DNA of 64,000 nucleotides from Hymenopus coronatus (GCA_030762935.1 CM060900.1:393503632-393567631), one strand, 5' to 3'; shown: positions 46,815 through 58,122, counted from the stretch's first letter. Notes: a model not told the origin generated them from the sequence alone. Numbers and translations: made by a program.

Positions 46815-46964
46815 TTTTCTTTTTCATATTAATTCCCCTAAAATAACTCTCTCCACAACTCAAATCTAAAAATAATCACCTGGGATGCTCTTTTCTCGCA
46901 CCTCCAATGTCAGGAATTCCTTCTACTACAATAATATTATTTCATATTTTAGGAGATATAGAAA

Positions 46965-47215
46965 AATTAAATATCGTAGCTGGGATTTGAACCAAGGATC
47001 TCCGGGTCTCCAGCTGGATGCTCTAACCACTGAGCCACTGTGGTGGTATGCCGGTACGGCTTAAATATCTCAAATGACTCGCATGTTTACCGGTAAATCA
47101 CGAGGTGATCTCAAATTATTTTGAAACCCGATTCAAATCCCGGTTATGGCATTGAATTTTTCAATCTAACTCTACCTATCCACTACTCCTGTCCTACACA
47201 CGGCTTGTGAGAAAA
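46965..47215. mobile_element. S4: paired inverted tRNA-headed repeat, copy 2
   Basis: Minus-strand head: TGGGATTTGAACCAAGGATC and ACCACTGAGCCACTGTGGTG. Core: GTTTACCGGTAAATCACGAG and GATCTCAAATTATTTTGA. The plus-strand side retains box B and tail only (TTCAAATCCCGGTTATGGCA, TCAATCTAACTCTACCTATC). Confidence 0.65.
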
Positions 47216-47374
47216 ACAATGAAATTAACGAAGAACCTGTTATTGCAGATTAAGCTCGACACCTCAATTAATGATTACTATAATTACTTCCCGAATACCT
47301 TGGATACAATGATTCAATTTTATTGCTATAAATTATGCATATACAATTAAGGAATTTCTACTTTCGTTCAGATT

Positions 47375-47546
47375 TTTTGTAGTATTTAACGCCCGCTTTT
47401 ACTACTATGTCACCGCAGGTGATGACACTGAAGATACATTGAATGAAGGTGGAGCACCGGTGAAATATGATGGTAGGGAAAACCGGAGAACCCGGAGAAA
47501 ATCCATCCCTGCGCCGCCTTCCACCACAAATCCCACATGCCCGTTC
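47375..47546 (-). mobile_element. SINE family S2, copy 4, head truncated
   Basis: TATTTAACGCCCGCTTTTAC, GAATGAAGGTGGAGCACCGG and CCACCACAAATCCCACATGC are kept. The box A/B head is missing after CCCGTTCG. Confidence 0.8.
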
Positions 47547-47894
47547 GGATGCAGAATTATGAAACAATGACTAACCTCAAAAGCGAAGGTAACTGAACAA
47601 AAAATGACCGGCAGAACAGGTATTTTAAAGCTAAATAAGCTAGGAAGCTTGATCAAATCTTAAAACTTGAGTATGTTTTTAATTTCCCACACTCGAAACC
47701 AAAGATCTTTTTGTCCAAAACTGCTTACGTAACAATGACATAGTTAATTTCTTGTTCCATTTATGTCGGCTTTAACATCTAGGATCATAAAGACGACTTT
47801 GCGTTTGAAACAATACCTCATCGCCAATGATGTTCACTCATATACTAATGTGTTAATCTCTGGTTTTCTGTTTCAACACTAAATTCGCCACGTA

Positions 47895-48045
47895 TTTACG
47901 CTCTTAGTAGCATTTCCAGACTCTAGAGAGAATGGGAAGTAATCTTGGCTAAAGAAAAATTTCCATCCTTAAGCCGTGATTTGAACCCGGAACCTCTGGA
48001 GTCAGAACTAGCATGGTAACCACCAGACCACAGAGGCAGACTATA
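47895..48045 (-). mobile_element. S1-type SINE with a third kind of tRNA head
   Basis: Minus-strand sense: CTCTGTGGTCTGGTGGTTAC (box A), GGTTCCGGGTTCAAATCACGG (box B region) and the S1 body GGAAATTTTTCTTTAGCC. The head differs from those at 1.65, 15.3 and 20.7 kb. Confidence 0.7.
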
Positions 48046-48094
48046 AGTTTTTTCCCAATTTATTTTAAATCATTCTTTTAGGTGATGCACCTGT

Positions 48095-48590
48095 GAAATT
48101 TGGAAAATCCACAGATATTTTATTGAAGTTTATAACAGCTATATACACAATAAATGATATTTTTTGCTATTCATCCATTTTCAAGCGTGTATGGTTATTT
48201 GCATTATAAATGTTTACTTCGAAGTTTCTTGTTCTAATAAAAATCAGCCTGTGATGCATTTTTAAAAATATTCACAAAATAATTTCAAGTCTAACAGTAA
48301 ATGAATTACAAACAGATCTGTCATATTATACTTTTATGTTAACTCTAATTATTGTAGGAAAACTATTGTTTTTCGTATTCTCCAAAATTCTTGTATTTTG
48401 TATTATTCATAACTTATTTCTAAAAACTGGGACACTATTTCGAAAAAAAGTATATGACCATTGTCTTTAATTACATATTTTAAGACGCAATATAAATTTT
48501 TTGAAAAAAAATTGCATCACGTGGAGTATTTTGAGTATTGAAAAGTATTGGAAAAATGTTTTCTGAAAATAAGGCTTAAAGTTGGGAGTG
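48095..48590 (-). repeat. Family C fold-back repeat, copy 4 (reverse)
   Basis: Plus strand: GCCTGTGATGCATTTTTAAA at 48,249 and TTGCATCACGTGGAGTATTT at 48,511 are the inverted pair. AAAGTTGGGAGTGCCTATTA at the right equals the left edge of copy 2 in reverse, including the neighbouring ACAAGCATGC. Confidence 0.65.
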
Positions 48591-48599
48591 CCTATTAAC

Positions 48600-50618
48600 A
48601 AGCATGCACATACCCATTTATATACCCCCGCCGCTGAATCCTTACACTTGATAGTTCTGGTGGTTTTGCGTTAGGTTGGCTATGCTTTCTTTGCGGCGTT
48701 GCCAGAGTAACTAGTAAATAGAAACAACTAATTACAAATGTCTCTATCGTGTGTAAAGACGAATATAAACAGTGTACATAGTAAATGAATAATGAAATTA
48801 ATTCGTTATTATTGCTGTTAATTGAAAATAAGTCATACTATAACGTATGTAGCATACATTACGTATTTACGACAATATAGGACAAATTAATGCAAAATAG
48901 CTTGCTACAATAAGAGAAAGGTATAACAAAGTGATTTTCACCGATTTAGAATTTTAATGGCTCAATTCCATCCGAGTCTCCATCGTTATCATTCCCGGAA
49001 ACATCATCGTCATTATCAACATCGTTGTCACCAAGATATATCATTAGTGGTTCACATGCACTGATGATTCCGTCTAATTCCTGTGCTTTTCGTGTTATTT
49101 TGTGCATATAATTCACTTTCTTTTCCACGAAGCCGCGTCCGACCTCGCCACACCTTCCCGAAAAAGTCTTATCAGCCTCTATAATTGTGAAAGTCTCGTT
49201 ATGTTCCCTCAATAAACACCAACACCACTATCAACAATGAATAATGTGTAGCTTGCACAGAATAGCTCAAAGCACGTGTTAGGAGTTCACAAACTGAGCA
49301 CTTGGTTGGAATTAGCCAGATATTGCCCGGTGTCTCTTCTCACCTCTTACCCCTCTGGGGCGCCCCTTTAAAGGGCATAGGTACAATATATTAGCTGGAT
49401 CGGTGCTAAGCCCCCCTTCGAAGACGCCTTATCCCCTCACCTAGAAGTATGAGGGCTTAGACGTTTCAAAGTAAGATATGGAGCAGGGAATGTATACATA
49501 TTATGCATGGTAAAGAGGAACATGTCGTGAGCATATGCATCACATATTTGACTGTAAAGGTAAGTTATAAATGCAGGAAAGAAAAAACTCGATTAAAAAA
49601 AAAAAAAAGACAAAAAAGCTTTAGAATGTACCAAAGCATGTTGTTGATGTAAAGAAAATCTTTACATTCCACTTAGTAAATTTAAAACTTATCCATATTT
49701 ATACGTGTGCGTGAGAGTCTGTGTACAGTCTAGAAAAACTACACTGGCATTTATAGAGGCATGGTGTGTTAACTGATCATAAGCCCCTAGCAATATTATG
49801 TAATTGGCAGTAATCAAACTAACAGAAGACTAATACAGTAATTCCAAAAGCTTCTGTGTACTCTGGAGTAAATGGTGTGAAATTGAGTCATAATTAGTAA
49901 ATTAATTAGCTCATACATAAGCCCCTGTCTGAGTGTGAGTTTTGTGTGTGTATGTATGTGTCTGTGTGCGTGTCCAGGGTATTATTTCAGCATTAAAAAG
50001 CGCTATTCTTTCTTAGGGAAAGACGCTATTAAGCATTCAGTAGTTCACTTTTACAATTTGTTTACAAATGTAGTATCCAAGTTTGTTATATTGTCTTTGT
50101 CTTACGTTACAGTCATTAAGTTACCGGTGCGATGTCTGAAAATAAAAAGGATGGAACCAAGTCAATATTTCTAAAAATAATCATAAATATGGTTGGGTTG
50201 AGGGATGCTTATATTCGTTTCAATTTTAATCTCGTTTCCCTCAAAACTAAAATCAGAAGCTATTTCTGGATTTTTATTGCGATCATCACTTACCACTCAA
50301 AGAGTAAGAGGAGAGGCAGGAAATATCTAAAATTATGTGGGTAGGAGTTGTTTATCGGTTTCACATCTACAAATAGGTGCGGGACATTTCCGCTGAATGA
50401 CTTTTCCGCGTGGACCATCCCTTTTTTATTTACTTAGGTTTCTGATAGCCACACTAAAATTGAACCCCCCCCCCCCACTCATCTGGCAGAGTTGAGTTGT
50501 CTCAAAAAGTTTATACTTCATAGGCACTTCAACATATTCCGACTTCATTACCCGTGTTTGGAACTCATTATGAAGGAGTGATACAGATATAGCTTTAATA
50601 TTCATCTGTACCTATATT
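48600..50618. other. Unassigned; one acidic minus-strand ORF
   Basis: A minus-strand frame at 48,946-49,212 has a KVNYMHKITRKAQELDGIIS segment, an Asp/Asn-rich tail (DNDVDNDDDVSGNDNDGD) and ends GIEPLKF then stop. It opens without an ATG just after a stop. I do not recognise it. It might be a terminal exon or transposon debris, and the acidic tail alone is weak evidence. The 50,345-50,470 stretch (GCGGGACATTTCCGCTGAAT) is the reverse complement of sequence at 22.17-22.24 kb. Confidence 0.3.
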
Positions 50619-50621
50619 TTT

Positions 50622-51955
50622 ACTTTCTCTACCACGTACAATGAACTTAGAACGCATAAAAGATGCTACATTCCACCCAAAAATTATATACCAAAATTTT
50701 ACCGAAAATATGTACATGTTTTGAGGATCCCAAATAAAAAAGAAACATTTTAGAGAAAGATTCGTTTGTGTGTATGTGTGTGTATGTATGTATTTATGAA
50801 CCGTAAAACTCAAAAATGAAAAGTCGGTTAAGTATTAAACTTAGCATTTAAGTTCAGTAACTTCCAAAGATGCGGCATGAAATTAAAATCCCCCACCCCA
50901 AACTAATCTTGACTTGTAAAATTTCTGGTATTTTCGATTTTCTAAAAAATGATTGTAACGACTTTGATTAAAATACGTGTGGATATTTGCATGACAAAAT
51001 GTATATCTTGAATTTTCTGGGAATAGCCTCTGAAATCATTTTGAACTGGTAGATAGACAAAATTTTACTACAAAAATGTAATTTCGTAAAGCACACAATT
51101 TATGTCCTTTACATATATTGAGTTAACCACTTCGAAGATGTTCCTTTTTATTGGTTCAAATGTTCCAGTACTTATATTTTTCTCAATTGGCAAGTCGTTC
51201 ATTTTTTCGTTTTTACACTTGGTCATGCAAAAAGGACCGAATTTCAGTGTGATCGTATAATGACCACAGTTGTAATAGGTATTACAAATAATATTACATA
51301 CATTACAGCGTATAATCAGCTTACTTGTAAAGACACCATCGCTTGCAACAATATTATTTGATATACAGTCGAGTAAAATAAAGTCTCTGCTTGTTTGCAA
51401 TTGTAAACTTTTACAGCTTTTAATGCTTTGCACAATCAATATAAAAACATCCATATATTTAGAACGTACACTTTTCTTTCCTTCGTATAATTCCTCAGCG
51501 GTAAGCATAATTTGTTATCGAAGATTTGAAATATGCAAATGTTTATAAAAATCCTGAGAATAATGATTTCATGTTAAATGAGAAAAAAAGTAATTAAAAG
51601 AGGAGAAAATATATGTTTTTCGCATGGTTTACTTTACCCAGCTTTATATAAATTACTCGTACAAAAGCTTATTCTTCTATTTACTTATCAATGCAGATAA
51701 ACACTCATTACTCCATTTACACATTTTGTTGTGGATATAAGATGAATATGTTAGGTTTAAGCGATGTTAAGATTTTTTCAAAGCCGGTCGCTACCCGCCA
51801 TTTGCCTGAAGGAAGAGGGATTTTGAGTGGTGGTGTACGGAAAAGATATATTGGTAGGCTTCCTGGAAACAGTCTTAATAGCACCTCTGAGGAAATGTCA
51901 CTAAATTCTACCTCAGCGGAAACGTCACTCAGCGGAACTGTCACAATGTCCATCT
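50622..51955. mobile_element. Fold-back HLE-A composite, second locus
   Basis: An HLE-A copy reads on the minus strand from a hairpin at 50,620 (ACTTTCTCTACCACGTACAA) through AAAACTCAAAAATGAAAAGT and the private middle (ATGACCACAGTTGTAATAGG) to about 51,600. Then plus-strand HLE-A start sequence (GCTTATTCTTCTATTTACTT) follows, and AGCCGGTCGCTACCCGCCAT. The end, TCAGCGGAAACGTCACTCAG, matches the locus at 1-2.1 kb. The 146- and 88-codon ORFs in it are interrupted in the other copy. Confidence 0.6.
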
Positions 51956-52194
51956 GATTTCGTTGAAGATTATCAAGACTATTTTGTGTATGATTTCGAC
52001 AACATTTTGGAAACTTAGTTTTTATAAACCGACAAAAATGGAAAGCTACCCTATAACCTTAAAAAAACCTACCACTTTCAGTATTTTTAAGCATTTACGT
52101 ATAAATCGATACACTTTCATCTACACATACGTGCGTGTGTTCTTACTATAAACGCTACCACAGGCGGCGCATACATCTTATAAATGAAACTATA

Positions 52195-52345
52195 ATTAGG
52201 AAGGAAATTTGGTCAAACTATAGGATATGAAATCGGAAGAAAACCTGAAAAATGCCTGTCAGGGAGGATAGTTCAGGCGGTATTGGAACCGCAGACCTCC
52301 GTTCACGAGTGCGTGCTTTAACGATATCGGCTAATCTGTGTTGGT
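52195..52345 (-). mobile_element. SINE family S5, copy 2
   Basis: TGTCAGGGAGGATAGTTCAG, reversed box B (GGTATTGGAACCGCAGACC) and a degenerate reversed box A. The neighbouring AAGAAAACCTGAAAAATGCC matches the 5.65-kb copy. Confidence 0.6.
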
Positions 52346-52349
52346 ACTA

Positions 52350-52937
52350 GGCCCCAAAGAAAATTATGGAATCTTTTACGGCTTTCAAGAGCCACGGCCA
52401 GCAATTTTATAAAAGTTTCCTTTTACAGAATATTGTACCGTTTGACAGAACAGAACAAAAATGTGGCTCAGTAAACATTGTGGGCAGCGTTAGAAATTTT
52501 AAGAGATATCTCTGCTCATGTTTTCAGTCCTTAGTACGAATATTCGCCATTTAACGAAGTTAGACAAACTTGCTTGCGATTTAGGTTCCAGAGAAAAGTA
52601 TCTACTCAAGACTTTAAACAACTATCGCTGTTCTTATTTTTAACATCCGAGTTGCAGGATTTCATTTTTTCGACCTAAATGCATAGATTTTTGAACACTT
52701 ATGCTCTAAGATTCATCGAAGGTAATTATTGTAGGCTGCCTTACAATTACAAAAGTTATCTCTAGCCATACATCCAACCGCTTATTGCATCATTTAACAG
52801 GTTTTGACAAAGACATCTAAATTTTAGAGCCTAGCACAAAATTAAACTATTATGCAAAACAAAACACTCTTTATATTGAATCTTCTAGTACAGATTAACA
52901 TTTTTCGATCTAAATAAAACTTTTTAATGGCATAATC

Positions 52938-52979
<42 letters not shown>

Positions 52980-54400
52980 AAACTGCTTTGTTTTCATCTG
53001 TTTACTCGTCTAGAACATTTTGGGAACTTATGATTTAAAGTCCAGCCTTTTTAAATAAAACTGAGGTGAATGAATCTCCTGTTGCGTGTTTTAAGATTAA
53101 TTTTATGTTTTGGTTATAATTGTAACTATTTATTAAGGAAATAGGCTAGAATACCAAACTTGAATATGAGTGTATATTTTTGTTATATTCTTATGTTGTA
53201 ATTCAAATTAACTTCCACAAGACGCACCATCTGAGAAATGCTGGATAAGACAGTAAAGTTACTCTGAAATATAAGAAAGTTGAAGTAATTTAGGCAAACA
53301 AGGGGTCTGCCGTATCAATAAAGAGAGGCCCAGCTTGGAAAGTTTGGGAATCGCCACCACCATGCTATAGTCGTTATTATAATTAACATTCAAGGTTTGG
53401 ACCCTTACGATCCGATCCGTTCCGTTCCCATCAGTCGATGTCATCTCTCCATCTCCTTTACCGATTGGAATGTAAATCGGTTATTATTTTACGAAATCTG
53501 TTACTGTTCTTCCTCTGTAAGTGTAGGCTGATGATTTTTAAGTTGCTTAAAGCGACAGCCCCATGTTAGTAGGTTTACTGGTATGTAAAAAAAAAAGGAG
53601 ACCCTGCGGGACAAATTCCTGCACATCGTCGTCTCTGATATGCTCGTGGCAATCGACAGCGTCCTTAACAAACAAACTATTCTAAAATAATACCTGTCCT
53701 GAGATGTACATTTTAATATTGGCAAAGTACGCGAACGATGCAAGTTTTATTTATTTGCGATAGTGTAGACTACAACTACAGTGGAAGTATTGAATTGCAT
53801 AACGTCTCATAAATGTCCTACAGTATAACGTGCACAGCTCAGTGATGGTGGCTGGTGGGAAAAACTCTAGGAGGGACACAAGATTCCATAACTGTAGCAA
53901 CTAAAATATCTTTTTCTTGTTACTTTATGTGAATGTGAATTACATTCTTCTGGTTTTTACTTCCTGCAAACGTGTTAATGTCCTTGTGATGTCTGTAATC
54001 GTGTTGATTAACAGTGCACAAACTGGCAATATTGCTGACGCAATGAGTCTCCCCTCGCCCATCGTGTTGCGTGAAATGTTTTCACTCCCTTCAAGATTGA
54101 TAATTTTCTTTCACTCTCAGCTACGACCGTAGGAATTGTCAGTATAATTTTTAAAAACTTTACTCTTTCGGCAAACACTTCACTTAGGTTCTTTTCAACA
54201 AGGAACTACAAATGAGAAGTGCCACCCGATCCTTTTCGAACCTCGTTCCTCGAATAAATTTCTTTTAATTGTGTTTTTTCTTTTTTCTTGTCCTTGTTTA
54301 AGGTTTTCTTTTTTCAAATGCAAAGTGAAAAGCAGGGAGGAAGAACCAATAGAAGACGGATGGGGTGAGTGAAAGAAGATCTTATGAGAAAGAGTCAATA
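52350..54400. other. Unassigned; (AT)n microsatellite
   Basis: A TA dinucleotide tract runs at 52,939-52,977. Other than short unsupported ORFs (for example 53,501-53,743 minus) no gene or repeat terminus was seen. Confidence 0.4.
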
Positions 54401-54408
54401 GAAAAAAA

Positions 54409-55241
54409 TCTGATATTCTTCTTTTTATTCACATGCCTTTCTCTAAATTTCAGCAACAAATTATTAAAAAGGTAATTCTTCTATTTACTTCATGCTAAGC
54501 GAGAAAAAATAAGCAGAAATGGTCTTATTATTTGCTTCTTCGTAAGTAAAAGGGAAATAAGGGAGTACCATAATTAAAGCGAAACCTTTAACGATCTGGT
54601 TGCTATCCGATTGAATTTCCTGAAGAAAACAAATTCCCACATGAGAAAGTATAGATATTTTAAAGCTGAAACCAATAATAAGGATTACCACCAAAATTGT
54701 CAACTCCAGGAAAAATGTACATAACACAAATAGTATGTTTTAAGAAACTCTATATTTTTTATTTAGCAAGTTTTTGTCTATCTCTTACGGTTTACCAGTT
54801 ATGCAAATTTCCGCAAAATTTATCCAGAAAAAGGGGGTCTTCAGAGGGCACTACCAGAAAATTCAAGATATACATTTTGTCATAAAATTTATTATTTACA
54901 ATATTTTAATCAAAATCATTAGAGCCATTTTTGAGAAAATCTACATTTTTTAAACAAATTCTAATGAAATGGAGTTGGGGGGTTGGGGGATTTTCTTGAA
55001 AATCTTTGTGTCGTATCCCTGGAGGTACTGAACTTAAAACACCAAGTTTGGTATTTAACGGACTTTTCGTTTTTGAGCTATGCTGCCCACAGGCACGCAC
55101 ACTGACGGACAGACACACACGGCCATTTTTCTAAAAATGCTTTTTTTTTTTTTTTTTGGATTCAGGGGTCTCAAAACATATAGTGCCAGTAAAATTTCGC
55201 GGTATCGAATTTTTGGGTGCAATACAATACTTTCTCTATAC
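54409..55241 (+). mobile_element. HLE-A copy 18, hairpin interrupted by S4
   Basis: Starts TCTGATATTCTTCTTTTTAT and has the body and GT/AC parts (TTTGAGCTATGCTGCCCACA). It ends abruptly at ACTTTCTCTATACATT, where S4 sequence takes over, so the second hairpin arm is missing. Confidence 0.8.
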
Positions 55242-55455
55242 ATTGACTCGCATATTTCCCAGTAAACCACAAGGTGATCTCAAATTATAGTAAGTGTCAA
55301 GAGTGAGCTACGTCGGTATATTGGCATGGTAGCTCAGTGGCAGAGCAAACGACTCGAGACCTGGAGATCCGTGGTTCAAATCCCGTCATTGGCATTGAAC
55401 TTTTTCAGTCTAACTTTACCTATCCAACTCCTGTCATATACACGGCTTGTATGAA
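55242..55455 (+). mobile_element. S4 repeat, copy 3, plus-strand half
   Basis: Core GACTCGCATATTTCCCAGTA and GGTGATCTCAAATTAT, then a well-kept tRNA-like head TTGGCATGGTAGCTCAGTGG with box B GTTCAAATCCCG, and tail TCAGTCTAACTTTACCTATC. Only one of the two heads is present; the other side abuts HLE-A copy 18. Confidence 0.7.
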
Positions 55456-55479
55456 AAACAAATGAATACCAAAAGTAAT

Positions 55480-55875
55480 TTTCAAAAGTATATATGTGTA
55501 TTAAAAATGATTAATTTTAGTGATTAGCATGTCTAACCCGTTTAAAAGTTATATTAATTCAGTAATAAAGGTTATTGAATTTTAAAGTTTAAAATGTCTA
55601 AGCTTTATAACAAATGATATTAATTCAGTAATCAAAGTTATTGAAGTATCTCTCCTTTAAGTTGTTTTATGTGTTTCAAAGTTTCAACAAATTTTCTCAA
55701 ACTTTGAGGCGCGCGGAGCATTTTGATTATGCAATATATTAAACTTTATGAATTAATTTATATATTTCAAAGTATTTATAAAATTTTAATGAAATATATT
55801 TATATTAACATAACAATGCAATCACAGTAAAATTTCTACAAACATTTAATCACTCCCAGTGTCACTTAATTCCGA
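55480..55875 (+). repeat. Family D repeat, copy 1
   Basis: Shares with 57.1-57.6 kb the ordered motifs TTTTCTCAAACTTTGAGG, GAGCATTTTGATTATGCAAT, AATCACAGTAAAATTTCTAC and CACTCCCAGTGTCACTTAAT. It is AT-rich and contains an internal near-duplicate of ATATTAATTCAGTAAT (55,548 and 55,617). Confidence 0.5.
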
Positions 55876-56016
55876 TAAATGTTTCTATTTTCTTGTAGGT
55901 ACACGTGGAATTGGGGAATAAAGTAGGCTTAATCGATGGTTAAATTTTTTAAGACTGGTCGCAATGTATAGCGTTAAAATTTCGTTCTCTTTGCATGAAA
56001 AATAAATACATAAATA

Positions 56017-56118
<102 letters not shown>

Positions 56119-56491
56119 GGACAACAGTTTGCAGTTGAGAAAAGCTTGAGGTATTTGAAGATTTGGAATTCCTGTCTTACATGTTACGGGAACGATTAGT
56201 GTTTTGGTTGCGCCGATTCCTCGGCCACCCTTGTCGTCATAACTCCATTCCTAAAACACATCCCTCAGTTACGCTTTGTGTCTTAGGGCCCCCACCATTG
56301 GGCTACCCTGAAAATGCGTGCCGAACGCGCGATAAATATGCGAGAGTACCCTAAGATTCTAACTACTAACAAAGAAGTTGCTGAAAATAATTAACTCCAC
56401 AACAAATGTTATTTTATATACATTGTGTACTTTAAGGACATTCATATATCTATATTTTTTTTTTGTTTTGTTTTGTGAGGCCTAGTAAGAT

Positions 56492-56493
<2 letters not shown>

Positions 56494-56524
<31 letters not shown>

Positions 56525-56525
56525 C
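56494..56525 (+). repeat. Poly(T) tract
   Basis: Homopolymer run of about 32 T within HLE-A copy 19. Confidence 0.95.
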
Positions 56526-57109
56526 CCTGTTTTACGTTTTACCAACTATAAAAGTAATTCAAAAGAGGATTTCACAGCCTATTCCCAGAAAATTCAAGAT
56601 ATACATGTTATATGTGATGAAAATATCTTGAACATTATGCTTTGTTAGCCAAAATCGTCTGAGCCAGTTTTGATAAAATAAAAAACAGCGAAAGGTTTTC
56701 GATGAAAAGTGAATTTTAGGGTAGGAGATTTTCTTCAACATCTTTGTCACTTGTTTGAAAGGACCTGAACCTAAATATTATTTTGGCAATTAACTGACTT
56801 ATCGTCTTGTAATTAAATTGTTCGCTAGTACACAGACACAAACACACACGAACCTATTTCTGTAAATGCTACTTTGGGTTCAGGAGACCTCGAAATAAGC
56901 GTCTCCGGTGAAATCGCGACATCGAATTTTTGGATGGCATGCAATACTTCCTCTGATTACTCTGAATGCATGGTAGAGAAAGTAATTAATCACAGTTCAG
57001 TTATTGAAAATTCCTTCGGGAGTTTGTCAACATAGAGCACAAGAAATGCTTCCACTGAAAAGTTGACTTGAGGGACTGGGAATGAATTTTTATCACAGCC
57101 AGTCAAAAA

Positions 57110-57605
57110 AAAAAAATCGAAAATCCTGTTTTGTAGTAAATATTTTTGTTCAAATTCCATTACAACTACCCATAAAGTGCATAAGTATCTACAGTAGCAT
57201 TCTGCAGGACAAAAAGCGTGCTAATATGTGTAATGATTTTTAAATAGTTTTTAACGAACCTATGATTAGCTTTAAGAATTAAATTGTCTTATTAGTTTAT
57301 AAAAAAAAATCACAATTTCCTCTTCAAATTTACTAAACTATATTTTTATTCTATTTTGTGGTTGAGCACTCCAATTGCAAAATTGCAACCAATTTTCTCA
57401 AATTATAACACACATGGGACGTTTTAATTATGCAACATATTTACATAATGACTAACATCATTTATACCTCTAGGAGTGTTTGTCCAATTTGAATACTATT
57501 TGACACATTAAATAAACAGCAGTACAATCACAGTAAAATTTTCAGAAGCAACCACATTAAAAAGTACTTAAACGTTTTTAAAAGTCACTCCCAGTATCCC
57601 TTAAT
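57110..57605 (+). repeat. Family D repeat, copy 2
   Basis: Ordered motifs TTTTCTCAAATTATAACAC, GGGACGTTTTAATTATGCAA, ACAATCACAGTAAAATTTTC and CACTCCCAGTATCCCTTAAT match copy 1, with a longer left half. No inverted termini were found. Confidence 0.5.
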
Positions 57606-58037
57606 GCAATACATTTATAACTATAAACTTACTTAAAAATCTGAGGTAAAATAACGTTTAAAAAATAAAAGCAATCTTTCGTTTAACACGGTGAAGACAA
57701 ATTGTTTTGATTTCAAACTTGGCTCGGTTTGTTTTATTTGAGAATCTAAACAATTGAAGTGCAATTTCGCTTTAAAGCAGAGAGCCCGCGAGCTGAGTTT
57801 GGTTACCAAAGCAATCTATAAGTTTGCAACAAGTGCTTACCATGCTTCTTCTGTTCTACACATTTTTCTCGGAAAATAACACTTTGGGTAGCGTTATTTT
57901 CCTGTCTGTTATTCATAAAATGTTTAGTGTTGTGTATACATTGGTCCGCGCCGGTGTAGAAGTTGAGGCGTGGAAGAGAAAGCGTGACAGTTCACACATG
58001 GCATGCACATTCCGTCATCAGCTAATAATAAACTTAC
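57606..58037 (-). other. Start of the putative intron 1 downstream of the exon
   Basis: On the minus strand this follows the GTAAGT donor. No repeat terminus was recognised. Plus-strand ORF 57,824-58,078 overlaps the donor and is judged a shadow. Confidence 0.35.
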
Positions 58038-58122
58038 CGCGAAATTCGGGTGTTTCCTCCAACGTTGGGTACATGTAAGAAGTTGATGGTTCTTCTATAC
58101 CTCTCTCGATGTTCTGGGCCAT
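58038..58122 (-). CDS. Putative first coding exon of an unidentified host gene
   Basis: On the minus strand an ATG at 58,122 sits in a near-ideal Kozak context (GACATCGCCATGG). The frame gives MAQNIERGIEEPSTSYMYPT and continues LEETPEFR, ending in phase 1 before a perfect splice donor, GCG|GTAAGT (GT at 58,037-58,036). The frame is also open upstream to a stop about 120 bp away, so an earlier non-AUG or spliced start cannot be ruled out. Composition is GC-richer and CpG-richer than the surroundings. No signal peptide or membrane segment is visible in these 28 residues; they are acidic and hydrophilic, as in a cytosolic N-terminus. I do not recognise the protein. Remaining exons would lie at lower coordinates; none was found in the window, which implies a long first intron. 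Confidence 0.55.

Noticed and set aside
51068..51508. 146-codon minus-strand ORF as a gene
   Set aside because: It lies within the fold-back HLE-A composite. The homologous stretch at 1.0-1.5 kb is interrupted by stops and indels.
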